From NCBI GenBank assembly GCA_017508305.1, contig JAFVZF010000142.1, positions 1-39,752 on the forward strand: a DNA stretch of 39,752 nt, written 5' to 3'. Positions 27,604-35,655 of the stretch are shown here, in pieces (the first letter of the stretch is position 1; each line of letters starts with the position of its first letter). The stretch is from Paludibacteraceae bacterium. Lineage in GTDB: Bacteria; Bacteroidota; Bacteroidia; Bacteroidales; Paludibacteraceae. The notes beneath the pieces were generated by a model. It did no database searches and was not told where the DNA came from. It worked only from the letters and a program-made list of their open reading frames with translations. Position numbers and translations under genes: made by a program.

Positions 27604-28043
27604 TGGGATTCAGGAAGATAGTTAGAAACATCTTTCCCATATTTTTTAAGCTCTCGAACAATACTTGATGATACCTCTTTAAGTGCAGGAGATGCGAGTA
27701 AAAAGATGGTTTCTATTCCAAAAAATGTGTAGTTTACTTTGGCGATTTCTTGTTCGTACGCCAAATCTGTTTCATTGCGAATGCCACGTATAATACACGT
27801 GGCATTTTGTTTTTTTATCAAGTCGGCAGTCAGTCCCTTGTATGCCATAACTGTAATGCGATGATCGTTGGCATATAAGTCTTTTATTGCTTGTATGTTC
27901 TCTGTCGATGTTTCTTCTTTTAAAGAATTTTCGCCGATGGCAATAATAAGGTGGTCAAAGAGCAGAAGTGCTCTTTTGACAATGTCTTCGTGTCCCTTGG
28001 TAAAAGGAGAAAAACTTCCCGGAAAGATAGCCGTCTTTGGCAT
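27600..28043 (-). CDS. coaD: Phosphopantetheine adenylyltransferase
   Basis: A 147-residue nucleotidyltransferase that adenylates 4'-phosphopantetheine in coenzyme A synthesis. The T/HxGH motif is TKGH (residues 15-18, His18), with the IIRGIRNETDLAYEQEIA loop and the ATP-binding SSSIVREL near the C-terminus. The N-terminal motif reads GSFSPFTKGH where most members have GxFDPxTxGH, so a usually conserved Asp is Ser12. Length is slightly short but normal. It starts 8 bases after the DUF6242 lipoprotein stop and is probably co-transcribed with it. Confidence 0.94.
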   Translation of the reverse strand: MPKTAIFPGSFSPFTKGHEDIVKRALLLFDHLIIAIGENSLKEETSTENIQAIKDLYANDHRITVMAYKGLTADLIKKQNATCIIRGIRNETDLAYEQEIAKVNYTFFGIETIFLLASPALKEVSSSIVRELKKYGKDVSNYLPESH

Positions 28044-28051
28044 TGACTTGC

Positions 28052-29314
28052 TTATTGTTTAATAAAATCAGCCTTGCGGATACGCCCTTTGTAGGGAATA
28101 ATCTTGTTTTCTGTCGCATTGGGGCTAAAAAGGTAGATGTTTTTGTTGAATACAACTGCGCAACTGCCCTCTTCCCATGTGTAGGAGGATGGCAACTGTT
28201 GATAGGCAGGAATAGCAGTCCACGAGTAGCCCTCGTTTTCAGAACTGAAAATGGTGGTTTCAATGTTTTTTTCGGTCGAGATTCCCCCAAACAGATAGAA
28301 TTGTTGGTAGTAGGCAACAGCGTTGGCATGCGAGCGGGCGGTAAAAGCATATTTGCCCGATTGATTGAGCAGGTTGGTCCAATAGATGCCGTTGTCGGTC
28401 GAAATGACGCAGTTTTGCGCTTGCTCGTTGTATCGTCCTCCAATAAGGTAGAGTGCCGTAGGAGTGACTAATGTGGCGCTGCCTTCGATGCCAAATAGCG
28501 GATGCAGTGTGGCATCAGTTACTTGTTGTAAGGTAGATCCATTGTAACAATATAGTACAGAGACTCCCGCCTGATTGCCCGTAAGCCATAGCTTTTGTTG
28601 TAGTTCTCCTATTACTTTGGTCATTCCATTTAGGTTATTGGCAATAGTAATCCATTTGTCATTTTCTAAACGGTATAGTTGGGTACCATCGGTCGATAGA
28701 GCGTAGATGTGATCCTTATAGGTACCAATGGAGTGGGGAGCAATGTCTTCGGTGTAGCTGCTGTTTGCCCAAGTGTCAGCGTGGTTGCTTGTAAATAGCA
28801 TGCCTCCTTCTTGCGTAGCTACAAAAAGGTATAGCTTGTTTTGGGAAGTAATGGCGTTGCATGTTTGTAAAGCTGCCGGCAATGTAATAGGTGTTTGGGG
28901 TTGCCATGTTATTTCGTCCGGGTTGTGCTTATGTTGGTTCAACGTAATGGTATAGGTGGCTTCGCCTTTCTTGTTTTGTGAGAGCACGTATAGGCTAACT
29001 GGTTTGCTAAAGTCGATGCTGTCTGTTTGTTTCCAATCTTTCCCATTGATCTGTATGGTGTTGGGTGATCCTGTAAATTGTATGTAGGGTAATAGCTTGG
29101 TTAAATTACTGTCGTACGCAATGGAGTCTTTGTTGTATATTAGGCATTGGACAGAATCGACGGTAAAGCTAATGTTCTCAATTCCGGGAACATCTTTGTG
29201 TGAGCTAAAATAAAACTTTTGGATATGTGGACTCGACTCGGAGGTAATGTCTTGATTGTCGCATGCCGAAAACAAAACTGTTAGTAACAAAACAAAAGGA
29301 AGAAAGTATTTCAT
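28052..29314 (-). CDS. DUF6242-type lipoprotein with beta-propeller repeats
   Basis: A 420-residue predicted lipoprotein (lipobox FSAC, Cys18) resembling DUF6242 proteins of Bacteroidales. An N-terminal beta domain (about 30-130, with IENISFTVDSVQCLIYNKDSI) is followed by about six kelch/BNR-like blades. Asp-box motifs are visible as STDNGIYW (exact S-x-D-x-G-x-x-W) and SENEGYSW (near match). Blades alternate hydrophobic strands such as LYLIGG and FYLFGG. It is likely on the periplasmic or surface side of the outer membrane; the ligand is unknown. A one-mismatch -7 element (TACTTTCG, 29336-29343) lies upstream, and coaD follows after 8 bases. Confidence 0.8.
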   Translation of the reverse strand: MKYFLPFVLLLTVLFSACDNQDITSESSPHIQKFYFSSHKDVPGIENISFTVDSVQCLIYNKDSIAYDSNLTKLLPYIQFTGSPNTIQINGKDWKQTDSIDFSKPVSLYVLSQNKKGEATYTITLNQHKHNPDEITWQPQTPITLPAALQTCNAITSQNKLYLFVATQEGGMLFTSNHADTWANSSYTEDIAPHSIGTYKDHIYALSTDGTQLYRLENDKWITIANNLNGMTKVIGELQQKLWLTGNQAGVSVLYCYNGSTLQQVTDATLHPLFGIEGSATLVTPTALYLIGGRYNEQAQNCVISTDNGIYWTNLLNQSGKYAFTARSHANAVAYYQQFYLFGGISTEKNIETTIFSSENEGYSWTAIPAYQQLPSSYTWEEGSCAVVFNKNIYLFSPNATENKIIPYKGRIRKADFIKQ

Positions 29315-29347
29315 ATTTGATACGTTTTGATGGCACGAAAGTAATAA

Positions 29348-29383
29348 AAAAAAATGGGATAACTTGGATTATCCCATTTTTTT
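29348..29383 (-). terminator. Intrinsic terminator after the TPR lipoprotein gene
   Basis: The stem AAAAAAATGGGATAA/TTATCCCATTTTTTT encloses a 6-base loop. It lies 20 bases past the lipoprotein stop, with the T-run reading out on the minus strand. It insulates the following DUF6242-coaD pair. Confidence 0.85.
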
Positions 29384-29403
29384 ATCGTATTTAGGAACTT
29401 TGC

Positions 29404-31080
29404 TTATTGGATGGCGGCTTTAAATTCGTCCAACAACCAGAATTTAGCAAATTCTAAGTCGGTAGCAGCACCGGCAGCTTTTTCTTTACAGATACCTGCA
29501 ACCGATTTAAGCGCAGTACATACTTTTTCAAGATCGTTTTGGCGAGCTGCGCAGATAGCTGACAAGTAGTAGGTGTCTGCATTTTTGTCGGCAACGTTGT
29601 CCAAGATCGAAGCTGCTTTTTCGATGTTTCCGCTCAACAATTGAGCCAACGCAGCATTGTTAGAAACGGTATTGCCAAAGTTTTCGATAGCCTTAGCGTA
29701 TTCGCCGTTTTGGATGTTCAATAAACCTTCTGCTTCTGCCAATTGTTCTACACCAGATGCTTTGCCTAAGAATGCTTCAGCATCAGAGGTGTTGTTTTCT
29801 AACATGGCCAATAGAGCGTTGTTGAAGTTGATTTCGGCTTGTTCTGCATCAGTATTGTTGCCAGCAGCGTTTAAAGATGCATTGGCTTCTGCATATTTTC
29901 CGTTTTCAAATTGAAGAGCAGCTAAGTTGTTGTTGGTTCTCCAATCGTTGGGGTTTTGTTTAGCATTTGCTTCGGTAAATGCGGCTGCATCAGCAGCATT
30001 TTCTGCGATAGTAGCAGCATACATCAATTCTTCTACGTTCAAGGTGTCTGGGTTAGCTTTTGCCATTTCCAAGATTTGTGCATCGGTTTTGCCTGCTTTG
30101 ATAACGGTAAGAGCTAAGTGTGAGCGACGCAATTTAGGAAGAATGTCTTTTGCCAACTCGGTATAAGCGGCCGATAGGTTTTTGATTTGAGCTTCGCGTT
30201 CGGCAGGATCTTGATAGCTGCTCAATACGCTAAGAATCAATTCTTTGTCTTGGATGCTCGATTCGTTAACCAATTTTTGGAAACCTTCCCAGTCTTGTGC
30301 GATGTATTTAGCATCGATAGCTGCATTGTTGTTTTTTTGTTTTTTCAAGAACTTCACGGTATTGTTTTGACGTGCATTTGCCAATTTTTCGTTTAGTTCA
30401 ACGCCACCATCAGGAGATGCTGCAGAAATAACTTCCAAGCCTTGGATGGTACGCAAGGTATCTTTTGCAGTAGCAGCAGCTGCTGCGTTAAGTGCTTTTA
30501 CATCTTTGTTGTTTTTAACAGCAGATTGTTGAATTTGGAACATGATGTCAGCTTCGGTAACTTCTGCGGTATCGCGCATAAAGTTAGCTTTGGCAACAGC
30601 AGGAGCAATTTCGCCTGCATTAGCCAAGGTGGCAGTGGTAATACAGCCAACAGCAATTTCAATCTCGGGGATTTCAACTTCTTTGTCGTTCAAGGTAGCT
30701 TTGAAACGTAGTGCCAATGTAGAGTTTTTCATAGCAGGAACAAAGTCGAACGAGAAGTTTTGACTAACAGTACCACCGGCTTTGTATTGGATGGTTTCGT
30801 TGTTGCCTTGAACTTTGGTACCTTGATAGGTAGCAGATTCTGATAAAGCTTCGCCTCCTTCGTATTTCAAAACGGGGGTTACTTCTACTACACCTTTTTC
30901 GGCGAAGTATTTTTCGGGGAAGGTAGCGGTAATGGTACCTTCTACTTTGCCTGCTTTTACTTCAAGTGGATTAGGATTAACCGTGAAGTATTCAGGTTTT
31001 AACTCGCCTAATTTTTGGCAAGAAGCAAAGGCAATTAACAATGCAACGCCCATGCCTAAACGTAATAAACTCTTTTTCAT
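29404..31080 (-). CDS. Lipoprotein with OmpA-like segment and TPR-like repeats
   Basis: A 558-residue predicted lipoprotein (lipobox AFASC, Cys21). The N-terminal third (about 30-145) looks like beta-rich immunoglobulin-like domains. Residues about 178-260 resemble an OmpA-like fold, with LEVISAASPDGGVELNEKLANAR matching the usual SPEG...N..LS..RA pattern. The C-terminal part (about 360-540) has Ala/Asn/Glu-rich helical pairs typical of TPRs (NNNLAALQFENGKYAEANASLN, LLNIQNGEYAKAIENFG). Probably outer-membrane-linked and perhaps peptidoglycan-binding. I do not recognise a specific function. It is monocistronic with its own promoter element and terminator; codon use is strongly adapted, which suggests high expression. 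Confidence 0.82.
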   Translation of the reverse strand: MKKSLLRLGMGVALLIAFASCQKLGELKPEYFTVNPNPLEVKAGKVEGTITATFPEKYFAEKGVVEVTPVLKYEGGEALSESATYQGTKVQGNNETIQYKAGGTVSQNFSFDFVPAMKNSTLALRFKATLNDKEVEIPEIEIAVGCITTATLANAGEIAPAVAKANFMRDTAEVTEADIMFQIQQSAVKNNKDVKALNAAAAATAKDTLRTIQGLEVISAASPDGGVELNEKLANARQNNTVKFLKKQKNNNAAIDAKYIAQDWEGFQKLVNESSIQDKELILSVLSSYQDPAEREAQIKNLSAAYTELAKDILPKLRRSHLALTVIKAGKTDAQILEMAKANPDTLNVEELMYAATIAENAADAAAFTEANAKQNPNDWRTNNNLAALQFENGKYAEANASLNAAGNNTDAEQAEINFNNALLAMLENNTSDAEAFLGKASGVEQLAEAEGLLNIQNGEYAKAIENFGNTVSNNAALAQLLSGNIEKAASILDNVADKNADTYYLSAICAARQNDLEKVCTALKSVAGICKEKAAGAATDLEFAKFWLLDEFKAAIQ

Positions 31081-31127
31081 GTTATTGTTTTTTTAGTAAA
31101 AAATTATCTCTACGCAATTTATCGCTA

Positions 31128-31135
31128 CAAAGATA
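31128..31135 (-). promoter_or_regulatory. -7 promoter element (TATCTTTG) for the TPR lipoprotein
   Basis: TATCTTTG on the minus strand, 47 bases upstream of the lipoprotein ATG at 31080. No -33 match. The rest of the divergent gap to 31268 is AT-rich, and I found no clear promoter for the plus-strand radical SAM gene. Confidence 0.55.
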
Positions 31136-31268
31136 GCAATATTTGCCTAAATTGATTGTCAGCATGGCTTGTTTTTTTTCTCCAAATGGCGCAGCTCTCT
31201 ATTTATTTTATTTTTTTAACATAAAATACTTTTTTTCGCAGACCTTATTTGTGACTTTTGTCCTACTT

Positions 31269-32222
31269 ATGAAAAAATATCCATTTAGTTGGCTGTCGTT
31301 TTGTCGAGTAGGCAATATGTTTCGTTTGGTGGGTAGCTATGCTTTATCGGTTGTTTTTAAAAGACCGATAGGTAGTGCCTATCCTTATGCAGCATCGTTC
31401 GAACCCGCCAACTATTGCAATCTCTCCTGCCCTCAATGTCCTACGGGCAGAAAGCTGATCGAAAAAACTGCGCAACAATTGTCCTATGCCGATTTTTGTT
31501 ATTACGTAGATGCACTATCTCCCTATTTGATGTACCTCAATTTATATTTTCAGGGGGAGCCTTTTTTAAATAGGCATCTGCCACAAATGATACGCTATGC
31601 GCGTGCAAAAAAAGTGATGACATGTGTGTCGACTAATGCTCATTTTTTGACGGATAACGTGGTGGCAGAATTGGCTCAATCGGGTATTGATAGGCTCATT
31701 ATTTGTTTGGATGGTGCCACGCAGGCTTCCTACGAGAAATACCGTGTAGGGGGTAATTTTAATAAGGTTGTCGATGCTATTAAACGCTGCGTGGATGCGC
31801 ATTTGCCCGTTGAGGTGCAATGTTTGCTGTTAGAATCGACAGAAAATGAGCAAAAAGCAGTAGAATCGCTGGTACGAAATTTAGGCGTAACGCATTTTTA
31901 CTTCAAAAAAGCGCAATTCTACGACGATTATTTGTTGCCTCAAAACGAGGAGAACAGAAGGTACTACCAGTTGGAGGATGGGAGATTGCGTGTTAAGAAA
32001 GCATGGAAAAACAGGTGCTTTAGAATGTTCTCTTCGGTCATCGTGGATGTGAATGGCAACTTATTGCCTTGCTGCTACGATAAATTTGGGCATTATTCGT
32101 ACGGAAATATCAAAGAACAATCATTTCGTGCGGTCTATTGGGGAGAGAAGGCCATGCGTTTTAGAAAGAGAATTTTGGTTGATAGATCGTCAATTGATAT
32201 TTGTCGGAACTGCACTGAGTAG
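31269..32222 (+). CDS. Radical SAM/SPASM domain protein
   Basis: A 317-residue radical SAM enzyme. The iron-sulfur motif CNLSCPQC has Cys50, Cys54 and Cys57 (CX3CX2C). The TIM-barrel segments LYFQGEPFLN, VSTNAHFL and LIICLDGATQASYEKYR are present, and a SPASM-like C-terminus has CCYDKFGHYSYGNI and a final CRNC three residues before the stop. The substrate is unknown: no precursor peptide, glycan or lipid cluster is adjacent. I chose the ATG at 31269 because upstream in-frame sequence is Phe-rich and unlike the family. It stands alone, directly before a fold-back repeat. Confidence 0.87.
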   Translation: MKKYPFSWLSFCRVGNMFRLVGSYALSVVFKRPIGSAYPYAASFEPANYCNLSCPQCPTGRKLIEKTAQQLSYADFCYYVDALSPYLMYLNLYFQGEPFLNRHLPQMIRYARAKKVMTCVSTNAHFLTDNVVAELAQSGIDRLIICLDGATQASYEKYRVGGNFNKVVDAIKRCVDAHLPVEVQCLLLESTENEQKAVESLVRNLGVTHFYFKKAQFYDDYLLPQNEENRRYYQLEDGRLRVKKAWKNRCFRMFSSVIVDVNGNLLPCCYDKFGHYSYGNIKEQSFRAVYWGEKAMRFRKRILVDRSSIDICRNCTE

Positions 32223-32249
32223 GCAATATGCGTTTGATGTGCAAAACTA

Positions 32250-32441
32250 AGAGGCTGAATTAAAAGTGTATTTTGTCGTTACGCTCGCCCTCAAAATGCT
32301 CATTTGCTTTTAGCGATTCTGCTCACGCTCGGGATACTAAGTAAACTTATTCTCCTCTCGCTTAATCGCAGAATTACGCTAAGTAAACTCCGCTTTTTCA
32401 GGCTTCGCGTGCCTAAAACTACATCTTTTTATTCAACCTCT
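32250..32441. repeat. Fold-back, MITE-like repeat of about 192 bases
   Basis: The outer ends form an imperfect 18-base terminal inverted repeat (32249-32266 and 32425-32442, 15 of 18 matching; core AGAGGyTGAATwAAAAG). Inside it is a second inverted pair, TTAGCGATTCTGC at 32310-32322 against 32368-32382, and an exact 11-base direct repeat CTAAGTAAACT at 32337-32347 and 32379-32389. There is no plausible coding frame. The layout fits a non-autonomous mobile element or an intergenic palindromic repeat. I saw no second copy in the window and no clear target-site duplication. Confidence 0.55.
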
Positions 32442-32447
32442 CAAAAA

Positions 32448-32483
32448 AAGGGGATGACTAATTTACTTTTTAGTCATCCCCTT
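32448..32483 (-). terminator. Intrinsic terminator after secDF
   Basis: A perfect 13-bp stem AAGGGGATGACTA/TAGTCATCCCCTT with a 10-base loop. On the minus strand it runs directly into seven T. It lies 19 bases past the secDF stop and abuts the right end of the fold-back repeat. Confidence 0.9.
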
Positions 32484-32502
32484 GGTGGTATAGTAACTTA
32501 TA

Positions 32503-35500
32503 CTATTTTTTTAGTTGTTTGCGTTGTTGCTTGTTGTAGATGTCGTAAGCTGCAGGTACCGCAATGAATAGGGTTGAGTAAGTACCTACAATAACACCCA
32601 AAAGCATAGCAAATACAAATCCGCGAATAGTCTCGCCTCCCAATAGAAGAATAACGATAAGTACCAAGCCGGTTGATAGCGATGTACTTAAGGTACGGAT
32701 AAGAGTAGCATTAACAGCTTCGTTTATCACTTCGCCACGGTCACGTTTGGGGTATAAACCAACCATCTCGCGGACGCGGTCAAATACAACCACATTGTCG
32801 TTTACAGAGTAACCAACAATTGTCAAGATGGCGGCAATAAACGATTGGTCAATTTCCATGGAGAATGGCATGATTTTGTATAAAATCGAGTAAGCTCCAA
32901 CGATGAAAATAACATCGTGTACCAATGCGAACAAGGCACCTGCACTATAGGAAATATTGCGGAAACGAGCCAAGATGTACAAGCATATGCCCAAAATAGA
33001 GAGCAGAATAGCCAAAGTAGCGTCTATTTTAATATCGTCTGCAATGGCAGCACTTACTTTTTGTGAACTTTGGATACCCAATGTTTCTGCATTTTCATCG
33101 ATAGCAGCAATGGCTTTTCCATTTTCCAATACGTATCCTTGCACAAACATGTCTTTGGTTACACCGTATTGTTCCAATAGAGGTTGTAGCTCGGTAAATA
33201 GGATGGTTTCCACTTCGTCGTCTACCGATTTGTCGTTGTCGGTAATCTTGTAGTTGGTAGATACGCGCACTTGGTTTTCGTTTCCAATGGTGATAACTGA
33301 TACCGAAGCATCTTTAAAGCCATCTTGTAAGTGGGCAGCGATTTCTTCGGTGTTTACTTTTTCGTTGAAACGAATCACATAGTTTCTACCACCTGTAAAG
33401 TCGATACCTTGGTTCAAGCCTAAGGTACTCAACGATACAATGGCCAATATTACCATGGCAATAGCTGCGGGATAGCTAAATTTACGCAATTTTAACCAAT
33501 TGATTTTTACATTGCTAAGTAAATTGCGAGAAATGCTCGTGGTAAAGTTCCATTTGCTTAGACGACCGGTTTCGCTCATGCTGTCAAATACCAAACGGGT
33601 TACAAACACAGCGGTAAAGAACGAAGTGATGATACCGATGATTAAAGTGGTGGCAAAACCTTTGATAGGACCGGTACCAAAATAGAACAGGATAATACCG
33701 GTTAGTACAGTGGTAATGTTGGAGTCTACAATGGCAGACATGGCATTCTTATAGCCATCGATGACTGCTGCTTTGTGTGTTTTGCCTGCTTTTAATTCTT
33801 CTTTGATACGTTCGTAGATAAGTACGTTGGCATCTACTGCCATACCCATGGTAAGTACGATACCTGCAATACCGGGAAGTGTAAGAACGGCCTTGAACGA
33901 AGCCAAAATACCAATAAGGAAGAATACGTTAAGTAGCAATGCACCGTCTACAATCAAACCGGGTAGCACGCCATAGAAGCAGATCATGTAAATCATGATG
34001 CATATAAAGGCAATTAGGAACGATAGTAAGCCTTTGTTAATGGCTTCTTGACCCAAAGAAGGACCAACTACATCTTCTTGCACAATGCGAGAAGGTGCAG
34101 GCATCTTTCCTGATTTTAATACGTTGGCCAAGTCTATGGCTTCTTGTGCAGTAAAGTCACCCGAAATTTCGGATTGGCCACCATTGATTTCTGAGTTTAC
34201 ATTGGGGAAAGAATAGACCATATCGTCCAAAACAATGGCAATGCTACGACCAATGTTTTCTTTGGTTAAGCGTGCCCATGTTTTTGCTCCTTCCGGATTC
34301 ATTGACATGCTTACGGTATAGTTAGAGCTGATTTGGCTAAGGTTTTCGCGTGCGTCTACAATGACATTGCCACCAAGAGGTGCTTTGCCATCGCGATTGG
34401 TAATTTTGATGGCAACTAATTGGTAGTATAGCCCTTTTTCGTCTACCGGTTTAACCGTCCAACGGAAGCCTAAATCGCGAGGTAGTACTTCTTTTACTTG
34501 GCGCATGGTCAAATAATCCATGACAGTAGCAGTGTCGCGAGTGCTCACAACACCTATGGCAGGACCATAGCCCAATTGACCATTGTAGTTGTTGATAAGT
34601 AGTTTGCTGAATAAAGGATTTTCTTTGGCAAACTGTTGCATTTGTGCAACGCTATCGTTTTGACTTTCGCTGTCTTGTGCAAGGGCTGCACTCAACGAGT
34701 CGATAGCGCTGGTAATAACTTCTTTGTTATCTGTCGCAACGTTTTCTGTGGTTGCTGTGGTTGTTTCGGTAGTTGCTAAATAATCTCTTACAGCAGCATT
34801 TGCTTTTTCTAAAGCAGGATAAATTTCAGTTAAGTTGTAGGTTTCCCAAAATTCCAAGCTGGCAGATCCTTGAAGCAATTTACGTACACGTTCGGGTTCT
34901 TTGATGCCCGGAAGCTCTATTAAAATACGACCGTTGGTTTCCAAACGTTGAATGTTGGGTTGAACAACGCCAAAACGGTCGATACGGGTACGAAGTACGT
35001 TGAAAGAGTTGTCTACTGTGGCCTGAATTTCTTCTTTAAGTACGCTGATTACTTCATCGTTAGTACTTTTTAGGCTGATTCTGTCTTTCAAGTCAAAGGT
35101 TGTAAAAATAGCAGCCAAACGAGCATTGGGGTCTAATTCTTCGTAGGCTTCTTTGAATAAATCGACAAAATCTTTTTGGCTTGAACTTTGACGTTCGATG
35201 GCTGTGTTTAACGCCTTGTTAAAGGTTTCATCTTTGCTGTTACCGGCAAGGGTGCGCACGATATCAGGAACAGATACCTCCAAAATAACGTTCATACCGC
35301 CCTTAAGGTCAAGGCCTAAATTTAATTCGTTCTCGCGGCATTCTTTTAAAGTATAGCCCAACCATACTTTTTCTGTTGCCATAGAGTCCAAGTAGTGGTA
35401 CTCTGCCATTTTATCACCATTGGCATATTCGGCTGCTAAATCGTTGTAATGTGCAGTAACCACATTAAACGATAGATAGAAGCAACATACCAAACCCAAT

Positions 35501-35538
35501 AAAACGGCAAACAATGTTACAAATCCTTTGTTTTGCAT
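32503..35538 (-). CDS. secDF: Fused protein translocase subunit SecDF
   Basis: A 1011-residue fusion of SecD and SecF, the inner-membrane RND-type subunits that use proton motive force to pull secreted proteins from SecYEG. The SecD half has a first helix at about 8-28, the LGLDLKGGMNVILEV motif, large periplasmic domains, and a six-helix bundle from about 520 with GIVLTMGMAVDANVLIYERIKEE. The SecF half begins around residue 685 with the NQGIDFTGGRNYVIRF motif and ends with GYSVNDNVVVFDRVRE and TRTLSTS-like helices. The fused form and an extended P1 linker (about 265-310, Thr/Ser/Asp-rich) are usual in Bacteroidota. It has its own strong promoter and terminator. Confidence 0.96.
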   Translation of the reverse strand: MQNKGFVTLFAVLLGLVCCFYLSFNVVTAHYNDLAAEYANGDKMAEYHYLDSMATEKVWLGYTLKECRENELNLGLDLKGGMNVILEVSVPDIVRTLAGNSKDETFNKALNTAIERQSSSQKDFVDLFKEAYEELDPNARLAAIFTTFDLKDRISLKSTNDEVISVLKEEIQATVDNSFNVLRTRIDRFGVVQPNIQRLETNGRILIELPGIKEPERVRKLLQGSASLEFWETYNLTEIYPALEKANAAVRDYLATTETTTATTENVATDNKEVITSAIDSLSAALAQDSESQNDSVAQMQQFAKENPLFSKLLINNYNGQLGYGPAIGVVSTRDTATVMDYLTMRQVKEVLPRDLGFRWTVKPVDEKGLYYQLVAIKITNRDGKAPLGGNVIVDARENLSQISSNYTVSMSMNPEGAKTWARLTKENIGRSIAIVLDDMVYSFPNVNSEINGGQSEISGDFTAQEAIDLANVLKSGKMPAPSRIVQEDVVGPSLGQEAINKGLLSFLIAFICIMIYMICFYGVLPGLIVDGALLLNVFFLIGILASFKAVLTLPGIAGIVLTMGMAVDANVLIYERIKEELKAGKTHKAAVIDGYKNAMSAIVDSNITTVLTGIILFYFGTGPIKGFATTLIIGIITSFFTAVFVTRLVFDSMSETGRLSKWNFTTSISRNLLSNVKINWLKLRKFSYPAAIAMVILAIVSLSTLGLNQGIDFTGGRNYVIRFNEKVNTEEIAAHLQDGFKDASVSVITIGNENQVRVSTNYKITDNDKSVDDEVETILFTELQPLLEQYGVTKDMFVQGYVLENGKAIAAIDENAETLGIQSSQKVSAAIADDIKIDATLAILLSILGICLYILARFRNISYSAGALFALVHDVIFIVGAYSILYKIMPFSMEIDQSFIAAILTIVGYSVNDNVVVFDRVREMVGLYPKRDRGEVINEAVNATLIRTLSTSLSTGLVLIVILLLGGETIRGFVFAMLLGVIVGTYSTLFIAVPAAYDIYNKQQRKQLKK

Positions 35539-35607
35539 ATTCTATTATGGTTATTAAATTATTGTAATCGTTTGTGTAATTCGCTTATTTTGCCTAAAAA
35601 CAAGGCG

Positions 35608-35638
35608 CAAATATAGCGAAAATATCGTAATCGTCAAA
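35608..35638 (-). promoter_or_regulatory. Promoter for secDF (-33 TTTG, -7 TATATTTG)
   Basis: On the minus strand TTTG (35635-35638) is followed after 19 bases by TATATTTG (35608-35615), the textbook Bacteroidota arrangement. It lies in the 117-base gap after queA and predicts a leader of about 60-65 bases. Confidence 0.75.
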
Positions 35639-35655
35639 AAATAAGCCTTGATAGG

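Noticed and set aside
31143..31268. Longer start for the radical SAM protein
   Set aside because: The added residues are Phe-rich and hydrophobic without signal-peptide form, and the upstream start codon is not ATG.
32240..32450. Target-site duplication flanking the fold-back repeat
   Set aside because: Flanks are A-rich on both sides and no specific direct duplication could be defined.
32304..32567. Frame of 87 codons inside the fold-back repeat
   Set aside because: It runs through inverted repeats and the secDF terminator into the secDF 3' end; no homology seen.
35590..35607. Possible terminator hairpin after queA (GCCT/AGGC)
   Set aside because: Only about a 4-bp stem and no T-run on the minus strand.
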